Source: Oscillospiraceae bacterium (lineage in GTDB: Bacteria; Bacillota; Clostridia; Oscillospirales; Ruminococcaceae). Taken from it: a stretch of 12,626 nucleotides of DNA. Location of the stretch: contig CAAGCE010000148.1 of NCBI GenBank assembly GCA_900768245.1, forward strand, positions 1-12,626, in the 5' to 3' direction. Positions 6,623 to 12,626 of this stretch are shown here, one piece after another. The position numbers and the translations under genes were made by a program. The notes under the pieces are model-generated. The model saw only the letters and a program-made list of their open reading frames with translations. It was not told where the DNA came from and did not search any database. The stretch's first letter is position 1; every line of letters begins with the position of its first letter.

Positions 6623-9304
6623 ATGGCAATTCAAGTTGATCTTACAGATATTGTGATGGCAGGAGGTGAAATGGTCTTTTACTATTCGGCTATCAAAGAT
6701 GCGGAAAGGCTTGATACTGCACGGATAGATGCGTTTGAGAAAAGAACTGATCTGTTCAACAAGCTCAAAGCTAAATGTGAAGCACAGGGAGATACGGTCA
6801 AGCAGGTAAAGTGGTTTTACGGTGTTCAGCAATATGTTGATGTAATGCTCAACTTGCAGAAGAACAAGCACAAGGCGCTTTGCAAGCGTTTTCCAGTGGA
6901 ATGCAGCAAGGCTAAGGCTGCTTTTGATGAGTTTATGTATTCCGATGATATGAATGTTGTTGGCGATGCTTACAAGAACTGGAGCAGGGAGTATGAGCGG
7001 TTAATAAATGCGGCAAAGATCCTTGCTTATGAAGTCGGTGAGGACGATTATCCCGAGGTTAGGGCTGTCGGCGGACAAGCCAAGAAATTTCTTGATGAAA
7101 CTGCCGAGCAGATCAATGAGATCAAACGGCGCTTGGAAGAAAAGCGTTTGAGAAGGTTATATGCAATAAAGCAGATACAGCCTGTTGAGGGGCATGATCT
7201 TGATGAACAGCAGATAAACTGTATTCTTGAAGATACACACAATCATCTTGTTATTGCAGGTGCTGGAACGGGAAAGACGACTACTATTGTTGGGTATGTG
7301 AAGTATCTTACCAAGATGAAAATATGTCAGCCAGATGAGATATTGATGCTTTCGTATACGAAAAAGTCGGCGGAAGAAATGAGAAACCGCATAAGATCAG
7401 AAACCGGCATTGATATGGATATTTTCACATTCCACAAGCTGGGTACTGAGATCATCAGAGGTGTTGAGGGCAAAAAGTGTACGGTCTATAATGGTAATTT
7501 TTTGAAGGAATGTATATACGATCATTTATCCGATGATAAGTATATGAAAATGTTCATTTCATACTGTATGTTTATGCCGACAAAATCAGCAGACGAGTTT
7601 GAATTTAAGAGCAAGGAAGAATATGACGAGTACATACAAAATACGTCGCCCGTAACGATAAAAGGCGAGGCTGTCAAAAGCTACTGCGAGCTTGAAATTG
7701 CGAATTTCCTTTACAGCAATGGGATAAGCTACACTTATGAAAAGAATTATGAATATGATCTTGCGGACGAGGGACACAGCGGATATAAGCCTGATTTTTA
7801 TCTTGATGATTATGGGATATACATTGAATTTTTTGCGGTAAACAAGGAGGGAAGGGTTCCCGACTGGTTTACTGCCGAAAAAGGAAAAACGCCTACAGAA
7901 ACGTACATGGACGGCATAAAGTGGAAACGTAAAACACACAGAAATTACAATACTGCGCTTGTTGAGGTTTCTTATGCGGACAAGCAATGCGGAAGATTGC
8001 TTGAAAATCTGAAAGACAAGCTGCTGAAATTGGGTGTGAAGTTTTATCCGAAGTCAGATGAGGAGCTGTTGGAGTGCATAAAGAGAGAGAACAATGCTTT
8101 GGTATCAAGGTTTACGGATTTGATAGGGACAATTATTAATCATGTCAAGTCGAATGGCGGAACTATCGGTCAGCTTATGGAAAAGAGCATATTTCTGAAG
8201 TTTGCACCGATACTTAAACTTACAGAGCCGATATTCAATGATTATAACGAGATGCTTTGTGCGACGGGGCAGATAGATTTCAATGATATGATAAACCGTG
8301 CGGCTGATTATGTTAAAGATGGGCTTTGCACGCACAATTACAAGTATGTGATCGTGGACGAATATCAGGATATGTCGGAGGCAAGATATCATTTGCTGCA
8401 CGAAATGCGGAAGAAGTCGGATTTTGATCTTTTCTGTGTTGGCGATGACTGGCAGAGCATATATCGTTTTACGGGAAGTGACATCAGCTACATACTTGAC
8501 TTTGAGAAATACTGGGGTAAAACAGTCATTTCAAAGATCGAAACCAATTATCGCTTCGGTAAGCAGCTTATTGACATAAGCGGCAAATTTATAATGAAAA
8601 ATCCTGCGCAGATAAAGAAAGATCTGAAGAGCAATACTGTTGAGAAAAGTTATCCGCTGAGCTTTATCGAGGCTTACAATAATGAGTATCTAATGAAGTT
8701 TATGGCAGAGAGGGTACGAAAGCTTGAAAAGGGCAGTTCGGTATTCTTTATCGGAAGATATACGTCTGACAAGAATATGTTCAATAATTCCGAGTTCGGG
8801 CAACAGGCTGATGATGCAATTGTGCTGCCGGACCGCACCGATCTGAAGATGAAGTTCATAACGGCGCACAAGTCAAAGGGTTTGCAGGCAGATCATGTTT
8901 TCATACTGAATAATTCCAACGGCATAAAGGGGTTTCCGAGCAGAATACAGGATGACCCGATAGTAAGCCTGCTTCTCAAAAACAGCGATACTTACCCGTT
9001 TGCAGAGGAACGCAGGTTATATTATGTTGCAATGACAAGGGCAAGGAAAAAGGTTTGGTTGCTTATACCGCAGAACAAGGTTGGTTTGTTTGCGCAGGAG
9101 TTCAAGTCGGATTATGGTGACGTTGTTAAGAGGTTTGAGCGGGCGGGAAAGGCTGCCGAAAATGGTATGGGTGTTTGTCCTCGGTGTGGGGGAAAATTGG
9201 TTAGGCGTAAAGGCAAGTTTGGTGAGTTTTATGGGTGCAGTAATTATTATTCAAAGGGGTGCAGATATACTTTGAATATTTCGGGGGAAAAGTCGGTGTT
9301 ATGA
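6623..9304 (+). CDS. UvrD/PcrA-type superfamily 1 helicase with inserted PD-(D/E)XK-like nuclease domain and C4 zinc finger
   Basis: 893 aa from the ATG at 6623, chosen because GGGAGGTGAG lies just upstream; a TTG at 6602 is less likely. Residues 1-190 are a helical N-terminal region. Helicase motifs are all present: Q motif DEQQ before Walker A GAGTGKT (213-219), motif Ia LSYTKKSAEEMRNRI, Walker B DEYQD (579-583), GDDWQSIYR (607-615), NYRF (642-645), TAHKSKG (747-753) and YVAMTRA (801-807). Between Ia and Walker B is a nuclease-like insert: E356/E358 in YCELEIANFL, D391 in YKPDFYLDD and E402 in IYIEFFAV, the pattern of a restriction-endonuclease-like fold. The C-terminus has a topoisomerase-type zinc finger, C852, C855, C872 and C880. 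ATP-driven 3'-5' unwinding is expected from the family; nuclease activity is inferred. The HEPN gene follows after 57 bp. Confidence 0.92.
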   Translation: MAIQVDLTDIVMAGGEMVFYYSAIKDAERLDTARIDAFEKRTDLFNKLKAKCEAQGDTVKQVKWFYGVQQYVDVMLNLQKNKHKALCKRFPVECSKAKAAFDEFMYSDDMNVVGDAYKNWSREYERLINAAKILAYEVGEDDYPEVRAVGGQAKKFLDETAEQINEIKRRLEEKRLRRLYAIKQIQPVEGHDLDEQQINCILEDTHNHLVIAGAGTGKTTTIVGYVKYLTKMKICQPDEILMLSYTKKSAEEMRNRIRSETGIDMDIFTFHKLGTEIIRGVEGKKCTVYNGNFLKECIYDHLSDDKYMKMFISYCMFMPTKSADEFEFKSKEEYDEYIQNTSPVTIKGEAVKSYCELEIANFLYSNGISYTYEKNYEYDLADEGHSGYKPDFYLDDYGIYIEFFAVNKEGRVPDWFTAEKGKTPTETYMDGIKWKRKTHRNYNTALVEVSYADKQCGRLLENLKDKLLKLGVKFYPKSDEELLECIKRENNALVSRFTDLIGTIINHVKSNGGTIGQLMEKSIFLKFAPILKLTEPIFNDYNEMLCATGQIDFNDMINRAADYVKDGLCTHNYKYVIVDEYQDMSEARYHLLHEMRKKSDFDLFCVGDDWQSIYRFTGSDISYILDFEKYWGKTVISKIETNYRFGKQLIDISGKFIMKNPAQIKKDLKSNTVEKSYPLSFIEAYNNEYLMKFMAERVRKLEKGSSVFFIGRYTSDKNMFNNSEFGQQADDAIVLPDRTDLKMKFITAHKSKGLQADHVFILNNSNGIKGFPSRIQDDPIVSLLLKNSDTYPFAEERRLYYVAMTRARKKVWLLIPQNKVGLFAQEFKSDYGDVVKRFERAGKAAENGMGVCPRCGGKLVRRKGKFGEFYGCSNYYSKGCRYTLNISGEKSVL

Positions 9305-9361
9305 GGATTTGCTTTGGGGCTTTGATGGTATTATCTTTGTTGATGATAAAAGGAGATGTAA

Positions 9362-10501
9362 ATGGTGAATGGTTTAAAAAATAAGGATTTTTTTAAGGCA
9401 TGGAATGGACATTGTGATCCGGAAAAGGCTGTTGGTGTATTAAATTCCTATTCTCAAAATAAGATGGATTTATCTGATGTTAATAGAATAATGGAGTTAT
9501 ATCAGGTTAAATTGTTTTTTGATGTTATTAAAGATGTTTCATTATGGGACTGTGAGAAATATAACTTCTATAAAAAGTTGTCACAGAAGTCTATGAACGA
9601 CGTGCAATTGTTTTATAATAAAATTACTGAGATGAATATAATAGAAATATATAGTAACTGTTATCATTTGTATCATGATGATTTTTGGAAACTCATATTT
9701 CTGTTTAGAACATATGAAAAAATTCAAAGAGAGCATTTCGTAGAAATTATGAAACAGATGAATGTTTCTTTGCATCAGCTTTTAAAAAGTAAGAATTTTG
9801 TTTCATATTTTGATTTAGAGTTGACGGATTTTTTTAAAATCTCGAAGTATAGTGCAGAATTATTGGTGGATTATTATCTTGAGAAACATATAGAGCCGTT
9901 GGATATAATTTTGCCTAAGAGTTTGACATCAGAAATAAAATATCAGATCATAAGTGATTATATTGACAGCGAAGATGCTAATGCAAATGTACTTAAATAT
10001 ATTATGTATGGAAGAAATACCAAGGAATTTCCGTTAGATGATAAGATTCGTTATAGAGCCCAAAAAAGGTTTAATAAAATATATGAAAGTGTCAGGTTTA
10101 AGGGTTCATGCTATAAGAAAAAAATACAAATATGGTTTGATTCTAATTTACCGGATAGATCGCTTCAGATGAAAGGGCAAGATATAATTGCTGAATATAA
10201 CATTGATTGGATAAGAAATAATCTTGATTATCAAACACTTTTGAGCAATTTTGTTTATTTGTTTGGTTATACAGATTATCAAATGAGATGTAGTTTAGTA
10301 TCGTTGCATTCACAAATGGGGATAATTGAAAGTACGTTGACTGCAGAAGGAAACACAATGTATAAATATGGATATTCCTTTGCCTTGTTGAATGAATTAG
10401 CTAATATACAAATGTTAGCTTATATTAGTATTTTAGAGAAAGAGAATATTTATATTGAAGATATGATCAAATGGTTTTTTGAAGATTATTTGAAGTCATA
10501 G
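9362..10501 (+). CDS. HEPN-motif protein, N-terminal part, ended by an in-frame TAG
   Basis: 379 aa with a strong ribosome site (AAAGGAGATG). The sequence is helical, rich in Tyr, Phe, Lys and Asn, and unknown to me; no membrane segment is evident. It ends FFEDYLKS then TAG (10499-10501). The same frame continues without a break as FEVEGFKVAVPVHTDSI… into the next ORF, so the natural gene is 9362-11293, about 640 aa, with one nonsense codon at position 380. It lies 57 bp after the helicase in the same direction and has no terminator between, so co-transcription is likely. If the TAG is not read through, the product lacks the C-terminal domain with the HEPN motif. Confidence 0.7.
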   Translation: MVNGLKNKDFFKAWNGHCDPEKAVGVLNSYSQNKMDLSDVNRIMELYQVKLFFDVIKDVSLWDCEKYNFYKKLSQKSMNDVQLFYNKITEMNIIEIYSNCYHLYHDDFWKLIFLFRTYEKIQREHFVEIMKQMNVSLHQLLKSKNFVSYFDLELTDFFKISKYSAELLVDYYLEKHIEPLDIILPKSLTSEIKYQIISDYIDSEDANANVLKYIMYGRNTKEFPLDDKIRYRAQKRFNKIYESVRFKGSCYKKKIQIWFDSNLPDRSLQMKGQDIIAEYNIDWIRNNLDYQTLLSNFVYLFGYTDYQMRCSLVSLHSQMGIIESTLTAEGNTMYKYGYSFALLNELANIQMLAYISILEKENIYIEDMIKWFFEDYLKS

Positions 10502-10528
10502 TTTGAAGTTGAGGGGTTTAAAGTTGCT

Positions 10529-11293
10529 GTGCCAGTTCATACAGATAGCATTTTATGCAAACATGAAAGAATAGCATCTGTAATGGACGGTATAATAAAG
10601 CAATTTAAGATGTTTAGAGAAGAAGGCATGATTGATAGAGGACTATTTGAAATGTCTTCCGGATCAACGAGATTTAAGGATATACCAAGTTTTATAAAAA
10701 ATAAATATGCTTACTGTAACAGTAAGGATTTAATGCGAGAAATGTATGATGTGTTTTCCAATCAAAGTATGTTGTATTATACAGAGAGAACTAAAGCAAA
10801 TTATACTACCTTTTTTGATCTGATCGTCAACGAGAAAATTGAAATGAAAGATATAGAAGAGTATCAAATAGAAGAAATCGAATGGCTTATAAAACGCGCT
10901 ACTATTAAATTGGTTAATAACGTGATACATTTTAATGATGAGCGAGTTAAAGTATTATCTGAATTATACCATAAAGAAGTTATATGTTTGCAGTATCATA
11001 AGAGTGATGAAATTAAAAAACTTATTAATGAAGGTGAAATAGTCACCGGCAGTACATTGTTATCTCATGTAGAGAGTCAGTATTTTGATTATAATTTAAA
11101 TAAGTCAGATTTTACAAATGGACCGGAGTTAAGAAATAAGTATATTCATGATACAGGACCACTTGATGTAAATGAACAGCAAAGGGATTATATTATTTTA
11201 CTTAAATTAATGATAATTCTGATTATTAAAATCAATGAAGAGTTTTGTCTTAGATATAATTTTTCTAATGGAGAAATAGATTTCTATGATTAA
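10529..11293 (+). CDS. HEPN-motif protein, C-terminal part after the in-frame TAG
   Basis: This stretch is in the same frame as the preceding ORF; nine sense codons (10502-10528) separate the TAG from the first possible start, a GTG with no ribosome site at usable distance. It is therefore better read as the second part of one gene than as an independent gene. Near the end it holds ELRNKYIHDTG, an R-x4-H motif (R codon at 11132, H at 11147) preceded and followed by long helices (ILLKLMIILIIKINEEFC). This is the signature of HEPN domains, many of which are RNases in toxin, Abi and CRISPR systems. Some HEPN proteins are not catalytic, so activity is not shown. Stop TAA at 11291. Confidence 0.65.
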   Translation: MPVHTDSILCKHERIASVMDGIIKQFKMFREEGMIDRGLFEMSSGSTRFKDIPSFIKNKYAYCNSKDLMREMYDVFSNQSMLYYTERTKANYTTFFDLIVNEKIEMKDIEEYQIEEIEWLIKRATIKLVNNVIHFNDERVKVLSELYHKEVICLQYHKSDEIKKLINEGEIVTGSTLLSHVESQYFDYNLNKSDFTNGPELRNKYIHDTGPLDVNEQQRDYIILLKLMIILIIKINEEFCLRYNFSNGEIDFYD

Positions 11294-11380
11294 GTATTAT
11301 CTAAGGTAGCAAGCGGAGTAAAAACCGCTGCATCAAAGGTATCAAATTTTGTAAAGAGTCTTGTTCCGTCCAAAAATTGA
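11294..11380 (+). pseudogene. Gene-tail remnant
   Basis: Directly after the TAA of the HEPN gene, the same frame stays open for 28 codons (SKVASGVKTAASKVSNFVKS, then LVPSKN and TGA). It has no start codon of its own or ribosome site, and its codon use is less AT-rich than the gene before it. The repeating small/hydrophobic pattern (SKVASGVK, SKVSNFVK) resembles the amphipathic C-terminal tail of a longer, perhaps phage structural, protein. I infer that it is the 3' end of a gene whose body was replaced by the cargo DNA. Confidence 0.35.
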
Positions 11381-11387
11381 TTTGTGT

Positions 11388-11494
11388 TTAATACTAAACA
11401 CAAATAAAATAAAGGAAAAATCTGCGCCGAAATCGCACATATTCAGGATTGTCGGCTTGATTTTTCTAAATTTTAAATGGTGTTTAGTATAAAC
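11388..11494 (-). repeat. Inverted repeat copy B (107 bp, imperfect palindrome)
   Basis: Reverse complement of copy A (2797-2905), with about 90% identity in the core and conserved outer ends TTAATACTAAACAC on the left and GTGTTTAGTATAAAC on the right. The differences are mostly single transitions plus two one-base gaps. Its right edge coincides with the point where the helix-turn-helix gene stops resembling its family. On the left it abuts the gene-tail remnant. Confidence 0.9.
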
Positions 11495-11566
11495 GGTAGT
11501 AAGCGAAAGCGCAAGCTCATCTGCAACTTCGTATGGAGTGAGGTAATCATCATAATCTGAAAGCAT
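11489..11566 (-). pseudogene. Excisionase/MerR-like helix-turn-helix gene, 5' part truncated by repeat copy B
   Basis: Starts at ATG 11566 with the ribosome site AAAGGAGG and reads MLSDYD then DYLTPYEVADELALSLTTVY. This is the opening of the small helix-turn-helix DNA-binding domain of excisionase-like proteins (LTxxEVAxxLxxSxxTVY). Family members continue with a recognition helix and wing of the type R-L-I-x-x-G-x-L; here the frame instead enters repeat copy B (TKHHLKF…) and stops at 11342. The gene body is therefore lost. It may have been the recombination-directionality gene of the element or the target interrupted by it. The reading frame running to 11342 would give a 75-aa fusion product. 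Confidence 0.6.
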
Positions 11567-11671
11567 AGCTTTGCCTCCTTTTGTAGTATTTATTGTTTTG
11601 TTGCAATCTGTCGCAAACAGTGATAAAGCTTCACATTTCAAATATATATAATATTAATGTAAGAGCATAAG

Positions 11672-11717
11672 AAGCCCTATGTTTTCCGGCGTTTGCCGGA
11701 CTGCATAGGGCTTTTTT
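11672..11717 (+). terminator. Terminator-like hairpin
   Basis: AAGCCCTATG (11672-11681) pairs with CATAGGGCTT (11704-11713), with an inner CCGGC/GCCGG hairpin (11686-11699), followed by TTTT. No plus-strand gene ends just before it, because the truncated helix-turn-helix gene reads the other way. It may end a small plus-strand RNA or be left from a displaced gene. Confidence 0.65.
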
Positions 11718-11735
11718 CAGCTTTATCAAAACTAT

Positions 11736-11776
11736 TGCATTTATGCAGAAATCTATCTTTTAGGGCATAAAATGCA
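11736..11776. repeat. Inverted repeat in a leader region
   Basis: TGCATTTATGC (11736-11746) and GCATAAAATGCA (11765-11776) are complementary apart from one extra base. They lie upstream of the 23-aa ORF and could be an operator or an mRNA hairpin. Between 11567 and 11809 I see only the terminator-like hairpin at 11672 and this repeat. Confidence 0.4.
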
Positions 11777-11809
11777 CAAAATCGATTTTACGAAGGGAGA
11801 ACGATATTT

Positions 11810-11881
11810 ATGAAGAAAATCATCGGCGTAACTATGATCGCCATATTCTCGGCGGTCATAAAATCATTTATCGAAGATTAA
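11810..11881 (+). CDS. 23-aa hydrophobic peptide
   Basis: ATG preceded by AAGGGAGA at a rather long spacing (about 11 nt), encoding MKKIIGVTMIAIFSAV and ending KSFIED. Two lysines followed by a hydrophobic stretch could be a membrane peptide or leader peptide. The length is too short to tell a real gene from chance; the ribosome site and clean start favour translation. No function is known. Confidence 0.3.
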   Translation: MKKIIGVTMIAIFSAVIKSFIED

Positions 11882-11936
11882 CAAACCAAAACCAAGCACA
11901 AAATGTGCGATACTTTGCGAAAGGCGGCGATACTTT

Positions 11937-12080
11937 ATGTCAAGCTTTACAGAGGATATTATCCTAAAGATAATTGCGGCAGCTGCAGGTGCGGCTGCTC
12001 TTGCGATCTGCAGCACTCTTGAATCCAAGTCACAGGAAGAGGTGCTGAAAATATGTCATTTAACGGACAGCGATACTTAA
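11937..12080 (+). CDS. 47-aa predicted membrane peptide
   Basis: ATG with a weak ribosome site (AAGGCGG), reading MSSFTEDIILKIIAAAAGAA and continuing LAICSTLESKSQEE. One Ala/Ile-rich segment (about 8-28) could span the membrane. Its stop lies 28 bases inside the next gene in another frame, so the two may be translationally coupled. The codon composition is gene-like (GCG GCA GCT GCA). The hydrophobic, Ala-rich build is shared by many small unassigned proteins of mobile elements. Confidence 0.4.
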   Translation: MSSFTEDIILKIIAAAAGAAALAICSTLESKSQEEVLKICHLTDSDT

Positions 12081-12343
12081 CAAAAGGAGTTCAAGCGGAA
12101 ATACCGTTTGAACTCCAACTTTTTATGTGGGCGTTAATAGCCCATCTCTCCGAACCGAAAGACTACCTGCAAGTTTTTCGGCTTTCTGTTTCCGAAAAAG
12201 GAAACCAGCATATCATTCATAAGCAGGAAGTCCCTGCGTACAGCAGAGAATACGAAATTCAGACAGATACACCTGTCAACGCCAAAGTCTACGTTATTGA
12301 TGACGGCGACCACAGCACAATGCTTTTAGCGGAAGAATATTAA
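12053..12343 (+). CDS. DUF960-family protein
   Basis: 96 aa, ATG preceded by GAGGTG eight nucleotides upstream. The start QRYLTKGVQAEIPFELQLFM and the following …DYLQVFRLS…HKQEVPAYSREY… match the pattern I know for DUF960, small cytosolic proteins of Firmicutes and their plasmids with no established function. The length fits the family. An inverted repeat (12086-12116) lies in codons 12-22. A terminator follows 10 bases after the stop, so it ends its transcript. Confidence 0.75.
   Translation: MSFNGQRYLTKGVQAEIPFELQLFMWALIAHLSEPKDYLQVFRLSVSEKGNQHIIHKQEVPAYSREYEIQTDTPVNAKVYVIDDGDHSTMLLAEEY
12086..12124 (+). promoter_or_regulatory. Attenuator-like hairpin in the 5' coding part of the DUF960 gene
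   Basis: GGAGTTCAAGCGG (12086-12098) pairs with CCGTTTGAACTCC (12104-12116) around the loop AAATA, with one G-U position, and is followed by AACTTTTT. It begins 6 bases after the stop of the 47-aa ORF, as a terminator would. It might be a transcription attenuator, or a by-product of the encoded residues GVQAEIPFELQ. Confidence 0.4.
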
Positions 12344-12353
12344 ACAACATTTG

Positions 12354-12385
12354 AAAAGGACAAGTCGGTTTCGGCTTGTCCTTTT
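12354..12385 (+). terminator. Intrinsic terminator after the DUF960 gene
   Basis: AAAAGGACAAG (12354-12364) pairs with CTTGTCCTTTT (12375-12385) around a 10-nt loop, followed by ATATTTT. The A/U-rich outer pairs suggest that it may work in both directions. Confidence 0.75.
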
Positions 12386-12408
12386 ATATTTTATGGAGGA
12401 AAAACAAA

Positions 12409-12626
12409 ATGAGCGAAATAAATGAATCAACCAATACTTCTTTATGTTCCCATTGCGGAGGCTCTTTTGATGAAGATGATATAAGATATTTCTGCGGTGA
12501 AATGCTTTGCCCCGATTGTCTTGACGAGCTTACAGTTGTATGCGAACGCTGCGGTGACCGTATATGGGCAGAAGATGCCGCAGACAGTGACCTTACCCTT
12601 TGTCAGCATTGCTATGATAACTACTA
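12409..12626 (+). CDS. C4 zinc-ribbon protein, probably the N-terminus of a putative amidoligase, 3' partial
   Basis: ATG with the ribosome site TGGAGGA about nine nucleotides upstream; runs off the window after about 72 codons. Visible CxxC pairs are LCSHCGG, MLCPDCLDE, VCERCGDRIW and LCQHCYDNY, i.e. tandem treble-clef/LIM-like zinc ribbons. The arrangement 'CPDC … VVCERCGDRIW … LCQHCYD' is, from memory, typical of the leading zinc region of putative amidoligase proteins in mobile elements of Clostridia; the catalytic domain would lie beyond the window, so that part is inference. Confidence 0.65.
   Translation, partial: MSEINESTNTSLCSHCGGSFDEDDIRYFCGEMLCPDCLDELTVVCERCGDRIWAEDAADSDLTLCQHCYDNY

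Larger units (their letters stand above)
2797..11494. mobile_element. Putative inverted-repeat-bounded cargo segment
   Basis: The two repeat copies enclose about 8.5 kb that is largely more AT-rich than either flank and holds accessory-type genes: an unknown 610-aa protein, a replication-like gene, a helicase-nuclease and a HEPN protein. Copy B cuts off an excisionase-like gene at its edge, which supports an insertion or rearrangement there. No transposase is encoded inside; the nearest recombinase is the large serine recombinase just outside copy A. I looked for a target duplication outside the repeats and found none. The extent as one element is an inference. Confidence 0.35.

Noticed and set aside
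7586..8401. Minus-strand ORFs of 71-133 aa inside the helicase
   Set aside because: They are antisense to a gene with all helicase motifs and show no start signals.
10499..10501. TAG recoded as an amino acid throughout the element
   Set aside because: TAG is the natural stop of the 610-aa gene and of the replication-like C-terminal fragment, so a general TAG reassignment does not fit; only local read-through stays possible.

Overview
The window looks like mobile, accessory DNA from a low-to-moderate GC Clostridia genome, most likely a Ruminococcus-like gut or rumen anaerobe. The reasons are strong AGGAGG-type ribosome binding sites, AT-rich intergenic DNA, a Phage_holin_4-type holin, a large serine recombinase, and a DUF960-like gene next to a zinc-ribbon gene of the kind seen at the N-terminus of putative amidoligases. 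The organism call is an inference from gene style. I see no rRNA, tRNA or CRISPR array.

Layout. (1) 1-1096: the end of a prophage-type lysis cassette, with an amidase (5' end outside the window) overlapping a holin by 4 bases, closed by a strong terminator. (2) 1097-2771, minus strand: a large serine recombinase, converging on the lysis genes, followed by a small out-of-frame ORF with no normal start. (3) 2797-11494: about 8.7 kb bounded by two near-identical copies, about 107-109 bp each, of one imperfectly palindromic repeat in inverted orientation. Between them are a 610-aa protein I cannot assign (minus strand), a 54-aa gene with its own terminator, a replication-initiator-like gene split by a frameshift, an 893-aa UvrD-type helicase with an inserted PD-(D/E)XK-like nuclease domain and a C-terminal zinc finger, and a roughly 640-aa HEPN-motif protein split by one in-frame TAG. 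Much of this interior is visibly more AT-rich than the flanks. (4) 11294-11566: a junction patchwork of a short gene-tail remnant, repeat copy B, and the 5' part of an excisionase-like helix-turn-helix gene (minus strand) cut off exactly at the edge of copy B. (5) 11567-12626: a terminator hairpin, two tiny hydrophobic ORFs, a DUF960-like gene with a terminator-like hairpin in its first codons, another terminator, and the start of a C4 zinc-ribbon protein that leaves the window.

How it fits together. The recombinase gene starts 26 bp from copy A, and the inverted copies could be recombination sites (making the 8.5 kb interior invertible), long terminal repeats of a cargo element, or two insertions of a MITE-like sequence. 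The sequence alone does not decide this. The helicase-nuclease and HEPN genes are adjacent, co-oriented and 57 bp apart, and they are the best candidate for an uncharacterised nucleic-acid-targeting, possibly anti-phage, module. In this copy the HEPN gene has a nonsense codon and the replication-like gene a frameshift, so the element may be decaying. TAG is the natural stop of two other genes here, so general TAG recoding is unlikely.
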